From CAYSRM01 sp964475205 (lineage in GTDB: Bacteria > Verrucomicrobiota > Kiritimatiellia > UBA8416 > CAYSRM01), in the NCBI GenBank assembly GCA_964475205.1, contig CAYYVQ010000066.1, forward strand, positions 1 to 15,736: a stretch of DNA of 15,736 nt, written 5' to 3'. Below the pieces are notes generated by a model. That model was not told the DNA's origin and did not search any database. It saw only the letters and a list, made by a program, of their open reading frames with translations. The position numbers were made by a program, and so were the translations under genes. Positions 1 to 8,613 of the stretch are shown here, piece after piece; the first letter of the stretch is position 1, and each line of letters starts with the position of its first letter.

Positions 1-68
1 CATTTATTCGTGTCTATTCGCCTGCCTGTGCGTGTCCGCACGCAGACAGGTATGCATTCGTGGTTCAA
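1..68. repeat. ATTCGTG decamer repeat interrupted by a hairpin
   Basis: The edge of the window carries the same motif as the intergenic repeats near 10122 and 13261: ATTCGTG units ending in ATTCGTGGTTCAA. Here the run is split by a 30-base imperfect palindrome at 21-50 (CCTGCCTG...CAGACAGG), as if a second small repeat had inserted into the first. The element may extend left of the window. Confidence 0.6.
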
Positions 69-421
69 CTGCTCTTTATAGGTTCAAAACTCTTTTCTGT
101 TGAAGCATACCGGTTAGTTCGCGGTAGGATCTTCGAATTGCCTCGCAAAATTCGCTTTTGCTAAATGTATTTATGCTGTTAGTATTTAAATATGGATTAA
201 GCGCTTACTCGAAGTCAGCGCCGGCAGGATTCAATGAACGCTTCCGCCATTAAGACTGCGACAAGTCGGGATGGCGTATAGACGCTTTGATATGGCATGA
301 CTGATTCCGCGTAATAGGAAAAAATATTACCTGCATAATTGTTAATCCCTCAGCAAGGATGTAATCGCGCCCCGGGAAGGGATCAACAAAGTATGCAGGC
401 ACAGGAAGGTTAGGGCAAAAA
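69..421 (+). other. Non-coding leader upstream of ftsH
   Basis: No plausible gene is seen in these 350 bases. Two weak sigma70-like candidates could serve the operon: TTGATA at 287-292 with GTAATA at 311-316 (spacer 18), and TTGCTA at 159-164 with TATTTA at 183-188 (spacer 18). Neither is convincing alone. The purine-rich AGGAAGG at 403-409 and AGGG at 412-415 lie 12 and 6 bases before the GTG start of ftsH and are the likely ribosome-binding region. Confidence 0.3.
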
Positions 422-2530
422 GTGACAGATACGGGAAAAAGACCTGAAAATCAACAGCGGCGTCCGCAAAAAGGCAACGAAGAACGGCGCCCCCAGGCCC
501 CTTTAAAGGGGATCCTGGCCTGGGCAGTAATCCTGGGCATAATGCTTCTTATGATCACCATGTTCGCCGGCAACCGCGACGAATACAAAGAAATACCATA
601 CAGCCCCGATTTTGTCACACTGGTAAAAGAAGGCCAAATTGAGAAATGCCAGGTCATTAAGTCCCAGTCAACAGACAGCGTTTCGGTTAAAGGAACCGTA
701 AACCAGGAAGTTGCAAGCCGTACTGGTATCCCTGAAAATTTCAAGGTTAATGTCGTTGACAGCGGCCATCTTGCGGAATTCCTGGACAAGCACGAAGTCA
801 ATTACAGTGTACCCGAGCAGAATGCCTATATGTGGCACATCGTCACGAGCATATTACCGATAATTCTTATTTTCGGAATACTGTACTTCTTCTTCATCCG
901 CCAGGTTCGTTCCGCGGGACACGGTGCGCTGAGTTTCGGCAAAAGCAAAGCCAGGCTCCTTGCCCGTGAAAAAAACAAGTTTACATTTGAAAATGTCGCG
1001 GGAATTGACGAGGCCAAGGAAGACGTCCAGGAGATAATCGACTTTCTGAAAGATCCGAAAAAATTCCAGCGGCTTGGAGGACGAATCCCCAAAGGCGTAA
1101 TGCTCATGGGCCCTCCCGGAACCGGCAAAACACTGCTGGCCAAGGCCATCGCAGGCGAAGCCGAAGTTCCTTTCTTCAGCATCAGCGGATCGGATTTCGT
1201 TGAAATGTTCGTGGGTGTCGGCGCTTCGCGAGTAAGAGACATGTTCGAGCAGGGCAAAAAAAACGCACCTTGTATTATCTTTATCGACGAAATTGACGCG
1301 GTGGGTCGAAGCCGGTTTACAGGTATAGGCGGCGGCCATGACGAGCGGGAACAAACCCTCAACGCGTTACTGGTGGAAATGGACGGGTTCGAAACACAGG
1401 AAGGGGTAATCATTCTGGCCGCAACAAACCGACCCGACGTGTTGGATCCGGCCCTGATGCGCCCTGGCAGATTCGACAGGCAGATATCCATACCTTTGCC
1501 CATGCTGGAAGGAAGGGCCAAGATCCTTGCCATGCACGCCAAGAATATCAAGCTCGCCAAAAGCGTCAACTTCATGGACCTGGCTCGCGGAACGCCGGGT
1601 TTTTCCGGTGCAGACCTTGAGAACCTGCTCAACGAAGCCGCGCTCCAGGCAGGGAGACAAGGCAAAGAGTTCGTGGATCAACATGACATGGAAGAAGCAA
1701 GAGACAAGGTTCGATGGGGACGCGAACAGAGAAGCCGGGTTCTGGACGAAGGCGAAAAGAAAATCACCGCCTACCATGAATCGGGACACGCCATGGTCAC
1801 ACAGCTCGTTGAAGAGAGCGAGCCGCTGCACAAAATAACCATCATTCCCAGGGGAGTGGCTTACCTTGGCGCAACTTTCCAGCTTCCGGAGAAAGACCGT
1901 TTCATGGAAGGAAAAAAGAAACTCAAAGGCATGCTCGCCAGCCTTATGGGCGGAAGAGTGGCGGAAAAAATGATTTTCGGCGATATAACCTCGGGCGCCG
2001 CATCGGACCTGAAAGAGGCCACGAAAATTGCAAGACTGATGGTTTGCGAGTGGGGAATGAGCGAAGACCTCGGCCCGCAGGCTTTCGGGGATAACCAGGA
2101 ACTCATGTTCCTCGGCAGGGAAGTCCAGCGCAGCCAGACATACAGTGAAGATACCGCCCGCAAAATAGACGTGGAAGTCGATAAACTGCTGCGTGAGGCA
2201 TATAGCCATGCAAAGAATATTCTCGAAACAAACCGCGACAAGCTCGAAATACTGGCAGAGTCTCTGCTCGAACATGAAACCCTGGAAGGGCGTTGCGTAG
2301 GCGAAATCGTGAAATTCGGGCGTATACTTTCCAGGGAAGAACGAAAAAAACTTGGCGCCGACAAAAAAAACGGCGGGGAAAACAAACCGGAAAAAGAGAA
2401 TACCGGATCAGACAACCGGCCCGAACCTGATGAGACCGATTCCGATTCACCGACAGATCCCGAAATTGGGGACAACCCGGAAGAAAAGAACAGAGCAAGC
2501 AGCAAAGCCGAAGCTCAAACACAAAAATGA
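422..2530 (+). CDS. ftsH: ATP-dependent zinc metalloprotease FtsH
   Basis: Membrane-anchored AAA+ protease that pulls misfolded or short-lived membrane and cytosolic proteins into its proteolytic chamber. The 702 residues show the full family layout: a basic N-terminus, membrane segment about 31-48, a small extracytoplasmic domain, a second membrane segment about 139-159, then the AAA module with Walker A GPPGTGKT (230-237), pore motif FVG (263-265), Walker B ending IDE (288-290) and second region of homology about 337-353. The protease has zinc motif HESGH (452-456; HEAGH is commoner) and the third ligand Asp529. Residues from about 650 form a charged, low-complexity tail rich in Glu, Asp, Lys and Asn. 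The start is GTG, because the nearest in-frame ATG would cut into the first membrane helix. Its stop overlaps the folP start as ATGA. Identification is secure. Confidence 0.97.
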   Translation: MTDTGKRPENQQRRPQKGNEERRPQAPLKGILAWAVILGIMLLMITMFAGNRDEYKEIPYSPDFVTLVKEGQIEKCQVIKSQSTDSVSVKGTVNQEVASRTGIPENFKVNVVDSGHLAEFLDKHEVNYSVPEQNAYMWHIVTSILPIILIFGILYFFFIRQVRSAGHGALSFGKSKARLLAREKNKFTFENVAGIDEAKEDVQEIIDFLKDPKKFQRLGGRIPKGVMLMGPPGTGKTLLAKAIAGEAEVPFFSISGSDFVEMFVGVGASRVRDMFEQGKKNAPCIIFIDEIDAVGRSRFTGIGGGHDEREQTLNALLVEMDGFETQEGVIILAATNRPDVLDPALMRPGRFDRQISIPLPMLEGRAKILAMHAKNIKLAKSVNFMDLARGTPGFSGADLENLLNEAALQAGRQGKEFVDQHDMEEARDKVRWGREQRSRVLDEGEKKITAYHESGHAMVTQLVEESEPLHKITIIPRGVAYLGATFQLPEKDRFMEGKKKLKGMLASLMGGRVAEKMIFGDITSGAASDLKEATKIARLMVCEWGMSEDLGPQAFGDNQELMFLGREVQRSQTYSEDTARKIDVEVDKLLREAYSHAKNILETNRDKLEILAESLLEHETLEGRCVGEIVKFGRILSREERKKLGADKKNGGENKPEKENTGSDNRPEPDETDSDSPTDPEIGDNPEEKNRASSKAEAQTQK

Positions 2531-3387
2531 ACCAGATCATACCGTTACATTGGAAATGCGGCGAAGCATCGTTGACAATTTCAAAGCGCCCCCTCTTGAT
2601 GGGCATACTGAATGTAACACCTGATTCTTTTTCCGATGGGGGACGCTACCTGGACACCCGGCAGGCAATCCGGCGCGGACAGCAAATCGAAGAAGAGGGC
2701 GCAGATATTATTGACGTTGGCGGAGAGTCAACCCGGCCCGGAGCGGAAACTGTAGATACAGCCGAAGAAATCAACAGGGTAATTCCGGTTATCGAAGCGC
2801 TTTCTTCGTCCAGTTCACTGCCAATCTCAATCGACACTCGCAAGTCGGAGGTAGCCAGTCGGGCATTAGCCGCAGGAGCCTCCATAATCAACGATGTCTC
2901 CGGGCTTACCTACGACAGCACAATGCCCCTGGTTGCGGAAAACAGCGGAGCAGGCGTTATCATAATGCATATGCAGGGCGCGCCCCGGACAATGCAGAAA
3001 CAGCCCCGCTATGATGACGTTCTGACCGAAATCCTGGACTGGCTTGAATGCCGCGCCGGTCAACTCGAGGAAAGCGGCATAGAGCGCGATCGTATTGCCC
3101 TGGATCCCGGAATAGGGTTCGGAAAAACCCTCGAACATAACCTCAAGCTGCTGGCGGGGGTTAAAGCGCTGGGCAATGCCGGCCGACCGGTAGTCATAGG
3201 CGCTTCGCGAAAGAGTTCCCTTGGCCGCATAACCGGCAGGGAGACAAATGACCGCCTTGCCGCATCTCTTGCAGTTTTAGCCTTTTGTGTTATGAATGGA
3301 GCGCATATAATGAGAGTACACGACGTTAAAGAATCGCGCGATGTTGTTGAAACTCTCACGGCTATAGACAAGTACAAGGAACAATAA
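2527..3387 (+). CDS. folP: Dihydropteroate synthase
   Basis: Joins 6-hydroxymethyl-7,8-dihydropterin diphosphate to p-aminobenzoate to make 7,8-dihydropteroate in folate synthesis; it is the sulfonamide target. The 286 residues form a TIM barrel with all diagnostic blocks: ILNVTPDSFSDGG (27-39, the mobile loop), GGESTRPG (65-72, second loop), SIDTRK (101-106), INDVSG (121-126), DPGIGFGKT (193-201), GASRKS (225-230, Lys/Arg contacting pterin and pABA) and RVHDV (263-267). Length is normal for the family. It is translationally coupled to ftsH by a 4-bp ATGA overlap, and cdaA follows one base after its stop. A folP-cdaA neighbourhood is widespread in bacteria, which supports both calls. Confidence 0.97.
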   Translation: MNQIIPLHWKCGEASLTISKRPLLMGILNVTPDSFSDGGRYLDTRQAIRRGQQIEEEGADIIDVGGESTRPGAETVDTAEEINRVIPVIEALSSSSSLPISIDTRKSEVASRALAAGASIINDVSGLTYDSTMPLVAENSGAGVIIMHMQGAPRTMQKQPRYDDVLTEILDWLECRAGQLEESGIERDRIALDPGIGFGKTLEHNLKLLAGVKALGNAGRPVVIGASRKSSLGRITGRETNDRLAASLAVLAFCVMNGAHIMRVHDVKESRDVVETLTAIDKYKEQ

Positions 3388-3388
3388 T

Positions 3389-4243
3389 ATGTGGATATGG
3401 CTCGGTAATATAGTGCAAGTCCTTATGCTGGCCGGCATATTCTACTATGTCTTCCTGTTCCTGAGGGGAACAAGGGGAGCGCAGGTGCTGCTTGGCCTGG
3501 TAGTGCTGCTGATGTTTTTGATCGGGGCAACACATGTTTTTCAGCTTGCGGAGATCAACTGGCTTCTGCGCAGGTTGTCGGTAGGCCTGGCCGTGGCGTT
3601 CCTGGTAATCTTTCAACCGGAAATGCGGCGGGCTCTCGCCGAACTGGGCAAACAGTCCAGCTTCGCGGCTCCGGCAAAGAAAAGAGATATTATAGACCAT
3701 GTCGTGCGCGCGGTAGACAACCTTGCCGAACACAGGGTGGGCGCGCTGATAGCTATCGAGCGCGAAATAGGAACCAGGGCAATCCAGGAATCGGGAATCA
3801 AGCTCGACGCAACTATAGACCCTGAATTGCTGGCCAGCATATTCTTTCCGCATACCCCCCTGCACGACGGGGGCGTGATTATACGCGGGAACCGCATTGT
3901 TGCAGCAAAATGTATCTTTCCGCTGTCGCTTAACCCTGAGATCCACAAGACACTGGGCACCAGGCACAGGGCCGCGGTCGGACTTACAGAAGAAACAGAC
4001 GCAGTGGTCATCGTGGTATCCGAAGAAACCGGAACAATATCGGTAAGTTACCGGGGGCGCTTGAGCCGCGGGCTCGACTCGGAGCGGCTGCGGCGCTTCC
4101 TGACCGCGCTCATAGTCAAAGGCCGCGGAGCCGAAAGCGCATGGAAAAGAGCACAGAAAAAACTGGATCTTACGCCGGAAGGAATCGCTAAATCGGAACA
4201 GAGAGCCAAAGACCTGAAAGAAAATGATGATGAAGAAAATTAA
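3389..4243 (+). CDS. cdaA: Diadenylate cyclase CdaA (c-di-AMP synthase)
   Basis: Makes cyclic di-AMP from two ATP. The 284 residues have three N-terminal membrane helices (about 8-26, 31-50, 59-76) and a cytosolic DAC (DisA_N) domain about 100-225. The adenylate-binding and catalytic blocks are visible: HTPLHDGG (155-162) and GTRHRAA (190-196). The first is usually DGA in this family; here the third residue is Gly162 (GAC GGG GGC), which keeps the catalytic Asp160. The start ATG sits one base after folP, with AGGA at 3377-3380 inside the folP end as its ribosome site. The next gene, a YbbR-domain protein, is the usual partner and regulator of CdaA. The C-terminal tail from about 250 is charged and probably flexible. 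Confidence 0.95.
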   Translation: MWIWLGNIVQVLMLAGIFYYVFLFLRGTRGAQVLLGLVVLLMFLIGATHVFQLAEINWLLRRLSVGLAVAFLVIFQPEMRRALAELGKQSSFAAPAKKRDIIDHVVRAVDNLAEHRVGALIAIEREIGTRAIQESGIKLDATIDPELLASIFFPHTPLHDGGVIIRGNRIVAAKCIFPLSLNPEIHKTLGTRHRAAVGLTEETDAVVIVVSEETGTISVSYRGRLSRGLDSERLRRFLTALIVKGRGAESAWKRAQKKLDLTPEGIAKSEQRAKDLKENDDEEN

Positions 4244-5279
4244 ATTCACATGGATTGCCGGCTTTTTCTCCAATAACAGGAAATTGAAGCTGCTTTCCCT
4301 GTTGCTGGGGATACTCACCTTCTACGCAATCAGGGGAGCCACCAGCGATGAAACCAAACTTCAAATCCCGGTGAACGTCAGGATGGAAGAAGAAGGCATC
4401 GCAATACTGGAGCAGGATCCATCTTCAGTTGAGATCACGTTCAGGGGGTCTACCGAAGACATCCTGCGGCTTGCCCAGAAACATATCAAAGGCGAAGTCA
4501 AAGCGGTAATCAAACCCAAGGCCAAAAACCCTACCGGATCCGAACAGGTCGCCATTAACCACAGGAACATCACCGGCACGGGCGGCGGAGTACGAGTCGT
4601 AAATATCGCGCCCCGAACAGTCGATATAACACTGGACAGAGAAGTTGAAAAGGAATTCCTGGTTGCGGAGCCTGAAACCATCGGCAAACCGCTGCTTGGC
4701 AAAGTGGAAATCAGTTACAAACCCCGCACCGTTAAGATCTACGGACCGAAGAGAAGACTGGAAGAAGCAAAAAACGTGGTAACAACCGAACCTGTACAGA
4801 TAGAAGGCAGGGTGGAATCTTTTACTGAGGAAGTTCGCGTGATCCCACCTATTGCATGGGGATCTGAAATAGATCCTGAAACCATTGAAGTAACAGTCAA
4901 TATAGTAACCGAGTCGGTCAGCAGGCAGTGGACCAATATTGCCGTTCTTGCAATGTCGCCCCAGGGAAGAGACGCTGAGTACCGGTTTGATCCCCCGACA
5001 GTGGATGTGACGGTCCAGGGCAGAAAGAAACTGGTTCAAAAAATCCTCAGAAAACAGATCTATGTGTTTGCCGATTGCACGGAAATCAACCGACAGGAGA
5101 CCAACAGGGCGCCCGTATATGTTTATCTCCCGCAAAGAACTGAGTTGCGCACAACAGTCAAACCGGAAAGAGTTCGTGTTGTTACAATTGATTCAAGAGA
5201 CACAACAACAAACACTGCGCCGGAAACCATTTCAGAAAACCGGCGCGGAAACAGTGACGTAAAAGAAACCGCACCGTAA
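4224..5279 (+). CDS. cdaR: YbbR-domain protein, CdaA regulator CdaR
   Basis: Single-pass membrane protein whose extracytoplasmic YbbR repeats are known in Firmicutes to bind and tune CdaA. The 351 residues show a basic N-terminus, one membrane helix about 21-37, then three repeats with the same signature (a Pro/Ser-x-x-V-x-[IV]-x-x-[RYQ]-G strand followed by a helix): about 63-96, 163-195 and 253-285. The tail after 320 is Thr/Asn-rich and low complexity. Three consecutive ATG codons (4224, 4227, 4230) could start it; the first is listed. It overlaps cdaA by 20 bp, so translation is probably coupled. In Firmicutes glmM follows; here it does not. The function is inferred from domain type plus context. 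Confidence 0.9.
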   Translation: MMMKKIKFTWIAGFFSNNRKLKLLSLLLGILTFYAIRGATSDETKLQIPVNVRMEEEGIAILEQDPSSVEITFRGSTEDILRLAQKHIKGEVKAVIKPKAKNPTGSEQVAINHRNITGTGGGVRVVNIAPRTVDITLDREVEKEFLVAEPETIGKPLLGKVEISYKPRTVKIYGPKRRLEEAKNVVTTEPVQIEGRVESFTEEVRVIPPIAWGSEIDPETIEVTVNIVTESVSRQWTNIAVLAMSPQGRDAEYRFDPPTVDVTVQGRKKLVQKILRKQIYVFADCTEINRQETNRAPVYVYLPQRTELRTTVKPERVRVVTIDSRDTTTNTAPETISENRRGNSDVKETAP

Positions 5280-5285
5280 GCCCGC

Positions 5286-5399
5286 ATGGTTTCGAGCGGC
5301 ACAAAGACAAGGTTTCTTAAAGTTGCGGTGAACCTGGCGATCAAACAGGCCTTTGTTTCGGCGGGATATGCTTCCGGCGGATGCATCATGGATTGCTGA
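5286..5399 (+). CDS. Possible 37-residue small protein between cdaR and ftsK
   Basis: The 142-bp gap between cdaR and ftsK contains one open frame of 38 codons, from ATG 5286 to TGA 5399, in an otherwise tightly packed operon. The peptide begins MVSSGTKTRFLK and ends GGCIMDC, with two cysteines near the end and no clear membrane helix. No Shine-Dalgarno is visible before the ATG. It could be a real small protein, the remnant of a lost gene (glmM sits here in Firmicutes, although no similarity is apparent), or plain leader sequence for ftsK. I do not recognise it. Confidence 0.2.
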   Translation: MVSSGTKTRFLKVAVNLAIKQAFVSAGYASGGCIMDC

Positions 5400-5421
5400 C
5401 TTGGAAAAGGGAATTAGCGCT

Positions 5422-7752
5422 ATGGGAAAATCAAAAAAGAACATCGATTACGGACTCAGACGGCTATGGGGGTTGATGATTGTTCCTATCTGTGTTTTTC
5501 TTTTCCTGAGCCTTTTTTCATATCACTGGCAGGACGTTCCGTTCCTCAAGCAGCCGCCGAACCGCCCCGCAAATAACCTGATAGGGCCCGTGGGCGCATG
5601 GCTGTCTTTCGTGCTTTTCTACCTGCTTGGCATAGGCGCATACCTGACCCCTTTCTGGCTTCTGGCCTTCAGCGCAATGCTGTTTACAAGAATAGAACGT
5701 ATATGGAACAAGGTCGGATGGGCAGCCCTTTCCATGCTGGGGCTGCTGTCAGTATTCCAGCTTCACAATCTATGGCCGGTGAAATGCGCAGAGATGAACA
5801 TCGTGGAGCCGGGGGGCATCATCACGGGCCTGGCAGTTCGCAGCCTGGTCCTGGCCCTGAGCCCCGTAGGAACCGGCATTCTGATGTGGTCCATACTCAT
5901 CGGATCGGCAGTCATGCTGCCGGGCCTTCACGTCTACTCAAAGGCCGCAGCCGGTATTGCCTCCGTTTACTGCCTTGCTGCGGAAAAAGTAAAGGCTTTT
6001 CTTGCCTCGCGGCAGGATAAAGCACGACTTATGGCAAAACGGGAAAAAATGCTGGAGAAGGAAAGACGCAGGCTGGAAAAACAGATGAAGGCCGAGGAAA
6101 CCAGGGCAGCTCCGAGGCAGAACCGCAAACCTGTCCCGCAACCGAAGCCGGCCGCCATCGAACCGGAACAGACCCCAGCGCAACCTCAATTGCAGGAGGA
6201 AGAAGAAATTCCGTCTCCTGCTCCGTCCCTCGACGCGCCCCGGGCAGAGCAGGCTGAAACCGGGTTGTCCCCCTCGGAAACGTCTTACCGGCTTCCACCG
6301 ATCGACCTCCTCGAAAACAACACGCAGAATAAAAGCAAGACTGTTAAGACCGATCTTTTAACAACCGGCAGGATCCTTTCTGAAACTCTTGCTGAATTCG
6401 GCATTGATGCCGAAGTCACCAATGTGGAAAAAGGCCCGGTGGTCACACGTTACGAACTGAGACCAGCCGCAGGCGTAAGAGTCGAGAAAATAAGCTCGTT
6501 AAGCAATAACATCGCCCTGTCCCTAAAGGCCACCAGCGTTAGAGTGCAGGCGCCTGTGCCAGGCAAGGGTGTGGTAGGAATCGAAATCCCCAACAGTACC
6601 GCAAACCTGGTTACCATACGGGAAATAATTGAAAGCGACGAGTGGCAGCAGAAAGAAAGACATCTTCCGCTGGTGCTCGGCAAGGATGTTGCAGGCAATA
6701 ATCTCGTAGCAGATCTAGCAGATATGCCGCACCTCCTGATAGCCGGAGCTACGGGAGCAGGAAAAACCGTATGTATGAATTCAGTGCTGGCCGGATTGTT
6801 GATGTCCAAAACTCCAGAGCAACTGCGAATGATGCTGGTAGACCCGAAAATCGTCGAATTTTCGGCCTATAACCATCTGCCGCATCTTGTCGTTCCCGTC
6901 ATAACCGACCCGAAAAAAGTTGCGCTCGCCCTGCGATGGGCCATCAACGAGATGGAAAAACGCTACAAGCTTTTCGCTAGAGTCGGCGTCCGAAATATCG
7001 CAGGGTTCAACAACCGGCCTGTCGCAACCCAGGAACAGCTCTTCGGGGATCCGGAAGCAGAGGAGACTAAGGACGAAACACCTGCCAAGCTGCCTTATAT
7101 TGTGGTAATTGTCGACGAACTGGCAGACCTTATGCTTGCAGCACAGGCCGAAGTGGAAAACTGCATTGCCCGCCTGGCCCAGTTATCGCGTGCGGTAGGC
7201 ATACATATGATACTCTCTACGCAGCGCCCGTCGGTCAATGTCATAACAGGCACCATCAAGGCCAACTTCCCGGCCAGAATTGCCTTCCAGGTTGCCCAGA
7301 AAGTGGACAGCCGGACAATACTTGATACGGTAGGCGCAGAAAAACTGCTCGGACGCGGTGACATGTTGTTCCAGCCGCCGGGAACAAGCAAAATCGTGCG
7401 CGCACAGGGGGCAATGACTTCCGATAACGAGATCCACAACATTGTAGACTTCATCAAGAAACAGGGTCAACCGGAGTACGAAAGCTCTATCCAGGAAAAA
7501 ATTGAAAAAAGCAACGCGCCGGGCGCAGTCAATAACGAAGACGATGAACTGATAAACCAGGCCGTGCAGATTATCCGCGAAACACATCGAGCATCAACAT
7601 CCTCCTTGCAGCGCCGCTTACGAATCGGATACACCCGCGCTGCAAGAATAATGGATATTCTCGAAGAAAAGGGCCTGATCGGCCCCCCTCAGGGATCGGA
7701 ACCGCGGGAAATACTCATTGATCTTGACGGAGAAATCCCCAATAATCCCTGA
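5422..7752 (+). CDS. ftsK: DNA translocase FtsK
   Basis: Septum-anchored hexameric dsDNA pump that clears and aligns chromosome ends at division. The 776 residues begin with four or five membrane helices (about 15-35, 58-85, 95-112, 130-170), then a Pro/Glu/Gln-rich linker about 200-300, shorter than in E. coli. The RecA-like motor has Walker A GATGAGKT (442-449) and Walker B ending VDE (564-566), and the C-terminal gamma winged helix about 708-770 (the part that reads KOPS-type polar sequences) contains SLQRRLRIGY and a GP...REI end. The ATG at 5422 is preferred over the in-frame ATG at 5353, because AAGGGA at 5407-5412 lies 9 bases before it and the extra 23 residues look non-coding. It is followed after 33 bp by the RodZ-like gene. 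Confidence 0.95.
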   Translation: MGKSKKNIDYGLRRLWGLMIVPICVFLFLSLFSYHWQDVPFLKQPPNRPANNLIGPVGAWLSFVLFYLLGIGAYLTPFWLLAFSAMLFTRIERIWNKVGWAALSMLGLLSVFQLHNLWPVKCAEMNIVEPGGIITGLAVRSLVLALSPVGTGILMWSILIGSAVMLPGLHVYSKAAAGIASVYCLAAEKVKAFLASRQDKARLMAKREKMLEKERRRLEKQMKAEETRAAPRQNRKPVPQPKPAAIEPEQTPAQPQLQEEEEIPSPAPSLDAPRAEQAETGLSPSETSYRLPPIDLLENNTQNKSKTVKTDLLTTGRILSETLAEFGIDAEVTNVEKGPVVTRYELRPAAGVRVEKISSLSNNIALSLKATSVRVQAPVPGKGVVGIEIPNSTANLVTIREIIESDEWQQKERHLPLVLGKDVAGNNLVADLADMPHLLIAGATGAGKTVCMNSVLAGLLMSKTPEQLRMMLVDPKIVEFSAYNHLPHLVVPVITDPKKVALALRWAINEMEKRYKLFARVGVRNIAGFNNRPVATQEQLFGDPEAEETKDETPAKLPYIVVIVDELADLMLAAQAEVENCIARLAQLSRAVGIHMILSTQRPSVNVITGTIKANFPARIAFQVAQKVDSRTILDTVGAEKLLGRGDMLFQPPGTSKIVRAQGAMTSDNEIHNIVDFIKKQGQPEYESSIQEKIEKSNAPGAVNNEDDELINQAVQIIRETHRASTSSLQRRLRIGYTRAARIMDILEEKGLIGPPQGSEPREILIDLDGEIPNNP

Positions 7753-7785
7753 ACAGGTGAACAGGCATAAGGATTAAGGACATTT

Positions 7786-8583
7786 ATGGCACTAGGAAGA
7801 AAACTACGCGAAGCCAGGGAAGAAAAAGAATTGTCCCAGTCCGAAGTGGCTTCCGGCACAAGGATGAAAGTCCAGATGGTCAGCGCCATCGAAGAAGAAG
7901 ACTTCAGCGACGTGGCAGCGCCGATATATGGCAAGGGCTTCATTAAACTCTATGCTGAATTTGTCGGTCTCGATCCGCAACCTCTGATCAATGAATATGT
8001 CAACGAATTCGTCAATCCGCCCCCTCCTCCGGCTCCGCCAGGCATAGACGATGCCGTAAGGGAAGTCTCTGAGCAGGAAATAACCCCAATGCAAGAGCAG
8101 GAATCCCAGCATGAGGAACAACCTGCCGAACAACTTGAACCCGCTGAACCCGAAGAACATGAGCCCGACCTTTTTTCGGTGTCTTACAAAAGGCATGAAC
8201 AAAGGACCTCGCCGCGGCCCGCAGCCCCGCCCAGGCAGAAACCGGCTTTCAATTTCTCTCACGTGCAGCAGCTTGCCCGGAATGCCTTGAAATATATAAC
8301 ACAGGCATTCAACAAGGCAGTCAACTTTCTGCGCCCGGCAACAATACGCGTCGCCAGCCGCCTCCGTTCAAAACAGTGGGCGCCGCCGCAACCATCAATC
8401 CCTCAGAACACTGGCGGCAAAGTTGCGGCAGGAATAGGTATTCTTCTTGTCGTGATCCTTGTGGTTTCGTCCCTCCATAGCTGTTTCAGCCGCTCAAAAA
8501 AACCGGAACCCGGACCGGGCACAGAAATAAAGCATGATCTTCGCCCGGCTTTCGATCCGCCTGAACCATATATCGACCGTTAA
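7786..8583 (+). CDS. RodZ-like membrane-anchored HTH protein
   Basis: The 265-residue protein has the RodZ layout in reduced form. Residues 1-76 form an HTH_25/Xre-type helix-turn-helix (LREAREEKELSQSEVA, then GKGFIKLYAEFVGLD), the module that in RodZ binds the actin-like MreB. A Pro/Glu/Gln-rich linker follows (about 77-160), then a basic helical stretch, one membrane helix about 213-231, and only about 33 outer residues. The large beta-rich C-terminal domain of E. coli RodZ is absent. AAGGA at 7776-7780 is 5 bases before the ATG. Position between ftsK and rimO matches the ymfM/rodZ position in Firmicutes, which supports a cell-shape role. A transcription-factor role is less likely. Confidence 0.82.
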   Translation: MALGRKLREAREEKELSQSEVASGTRMKVQMVSAIEEEDFSDVAAPIYGKGFIKLYAEFVGLDPQPLINEYVNEFVNPPPPPAPPGIDDAVREVSEQEITPMQEQESQHEEQPAEQLEPAEPEEHEPDLFSVSYKRHEQRTSPRPAAPPRQKPAFNFSHVQQLARNALKYITQAFNKAVNFLRPATIRVASRLRSKQWAPPQPSIPQNTGGKVAAGIGILLVVILVVSSLHSCFSRSKKPEPGPGTEIKHDLRPAFDPPEPYIDR

Positions 8584-8613
8584 CCCGGCCACCCGCCTGC
8601 CGGAAAAACAAGT

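Noticed and set aside
826..2505. Long minus-strand frames opposite ftsH
   Set aside because: They are antisense shadows of a gene whose plus-strand product has every FtsH motif; the minus products have no recognisable content.
5353..5421. Upstream ATG extending FtsK by 23 residues
   Set aside because: No ribosome site precedes it, while AAGGGA is well placed before the ATG at 5422, where the typical FtsK N-terminus begins.
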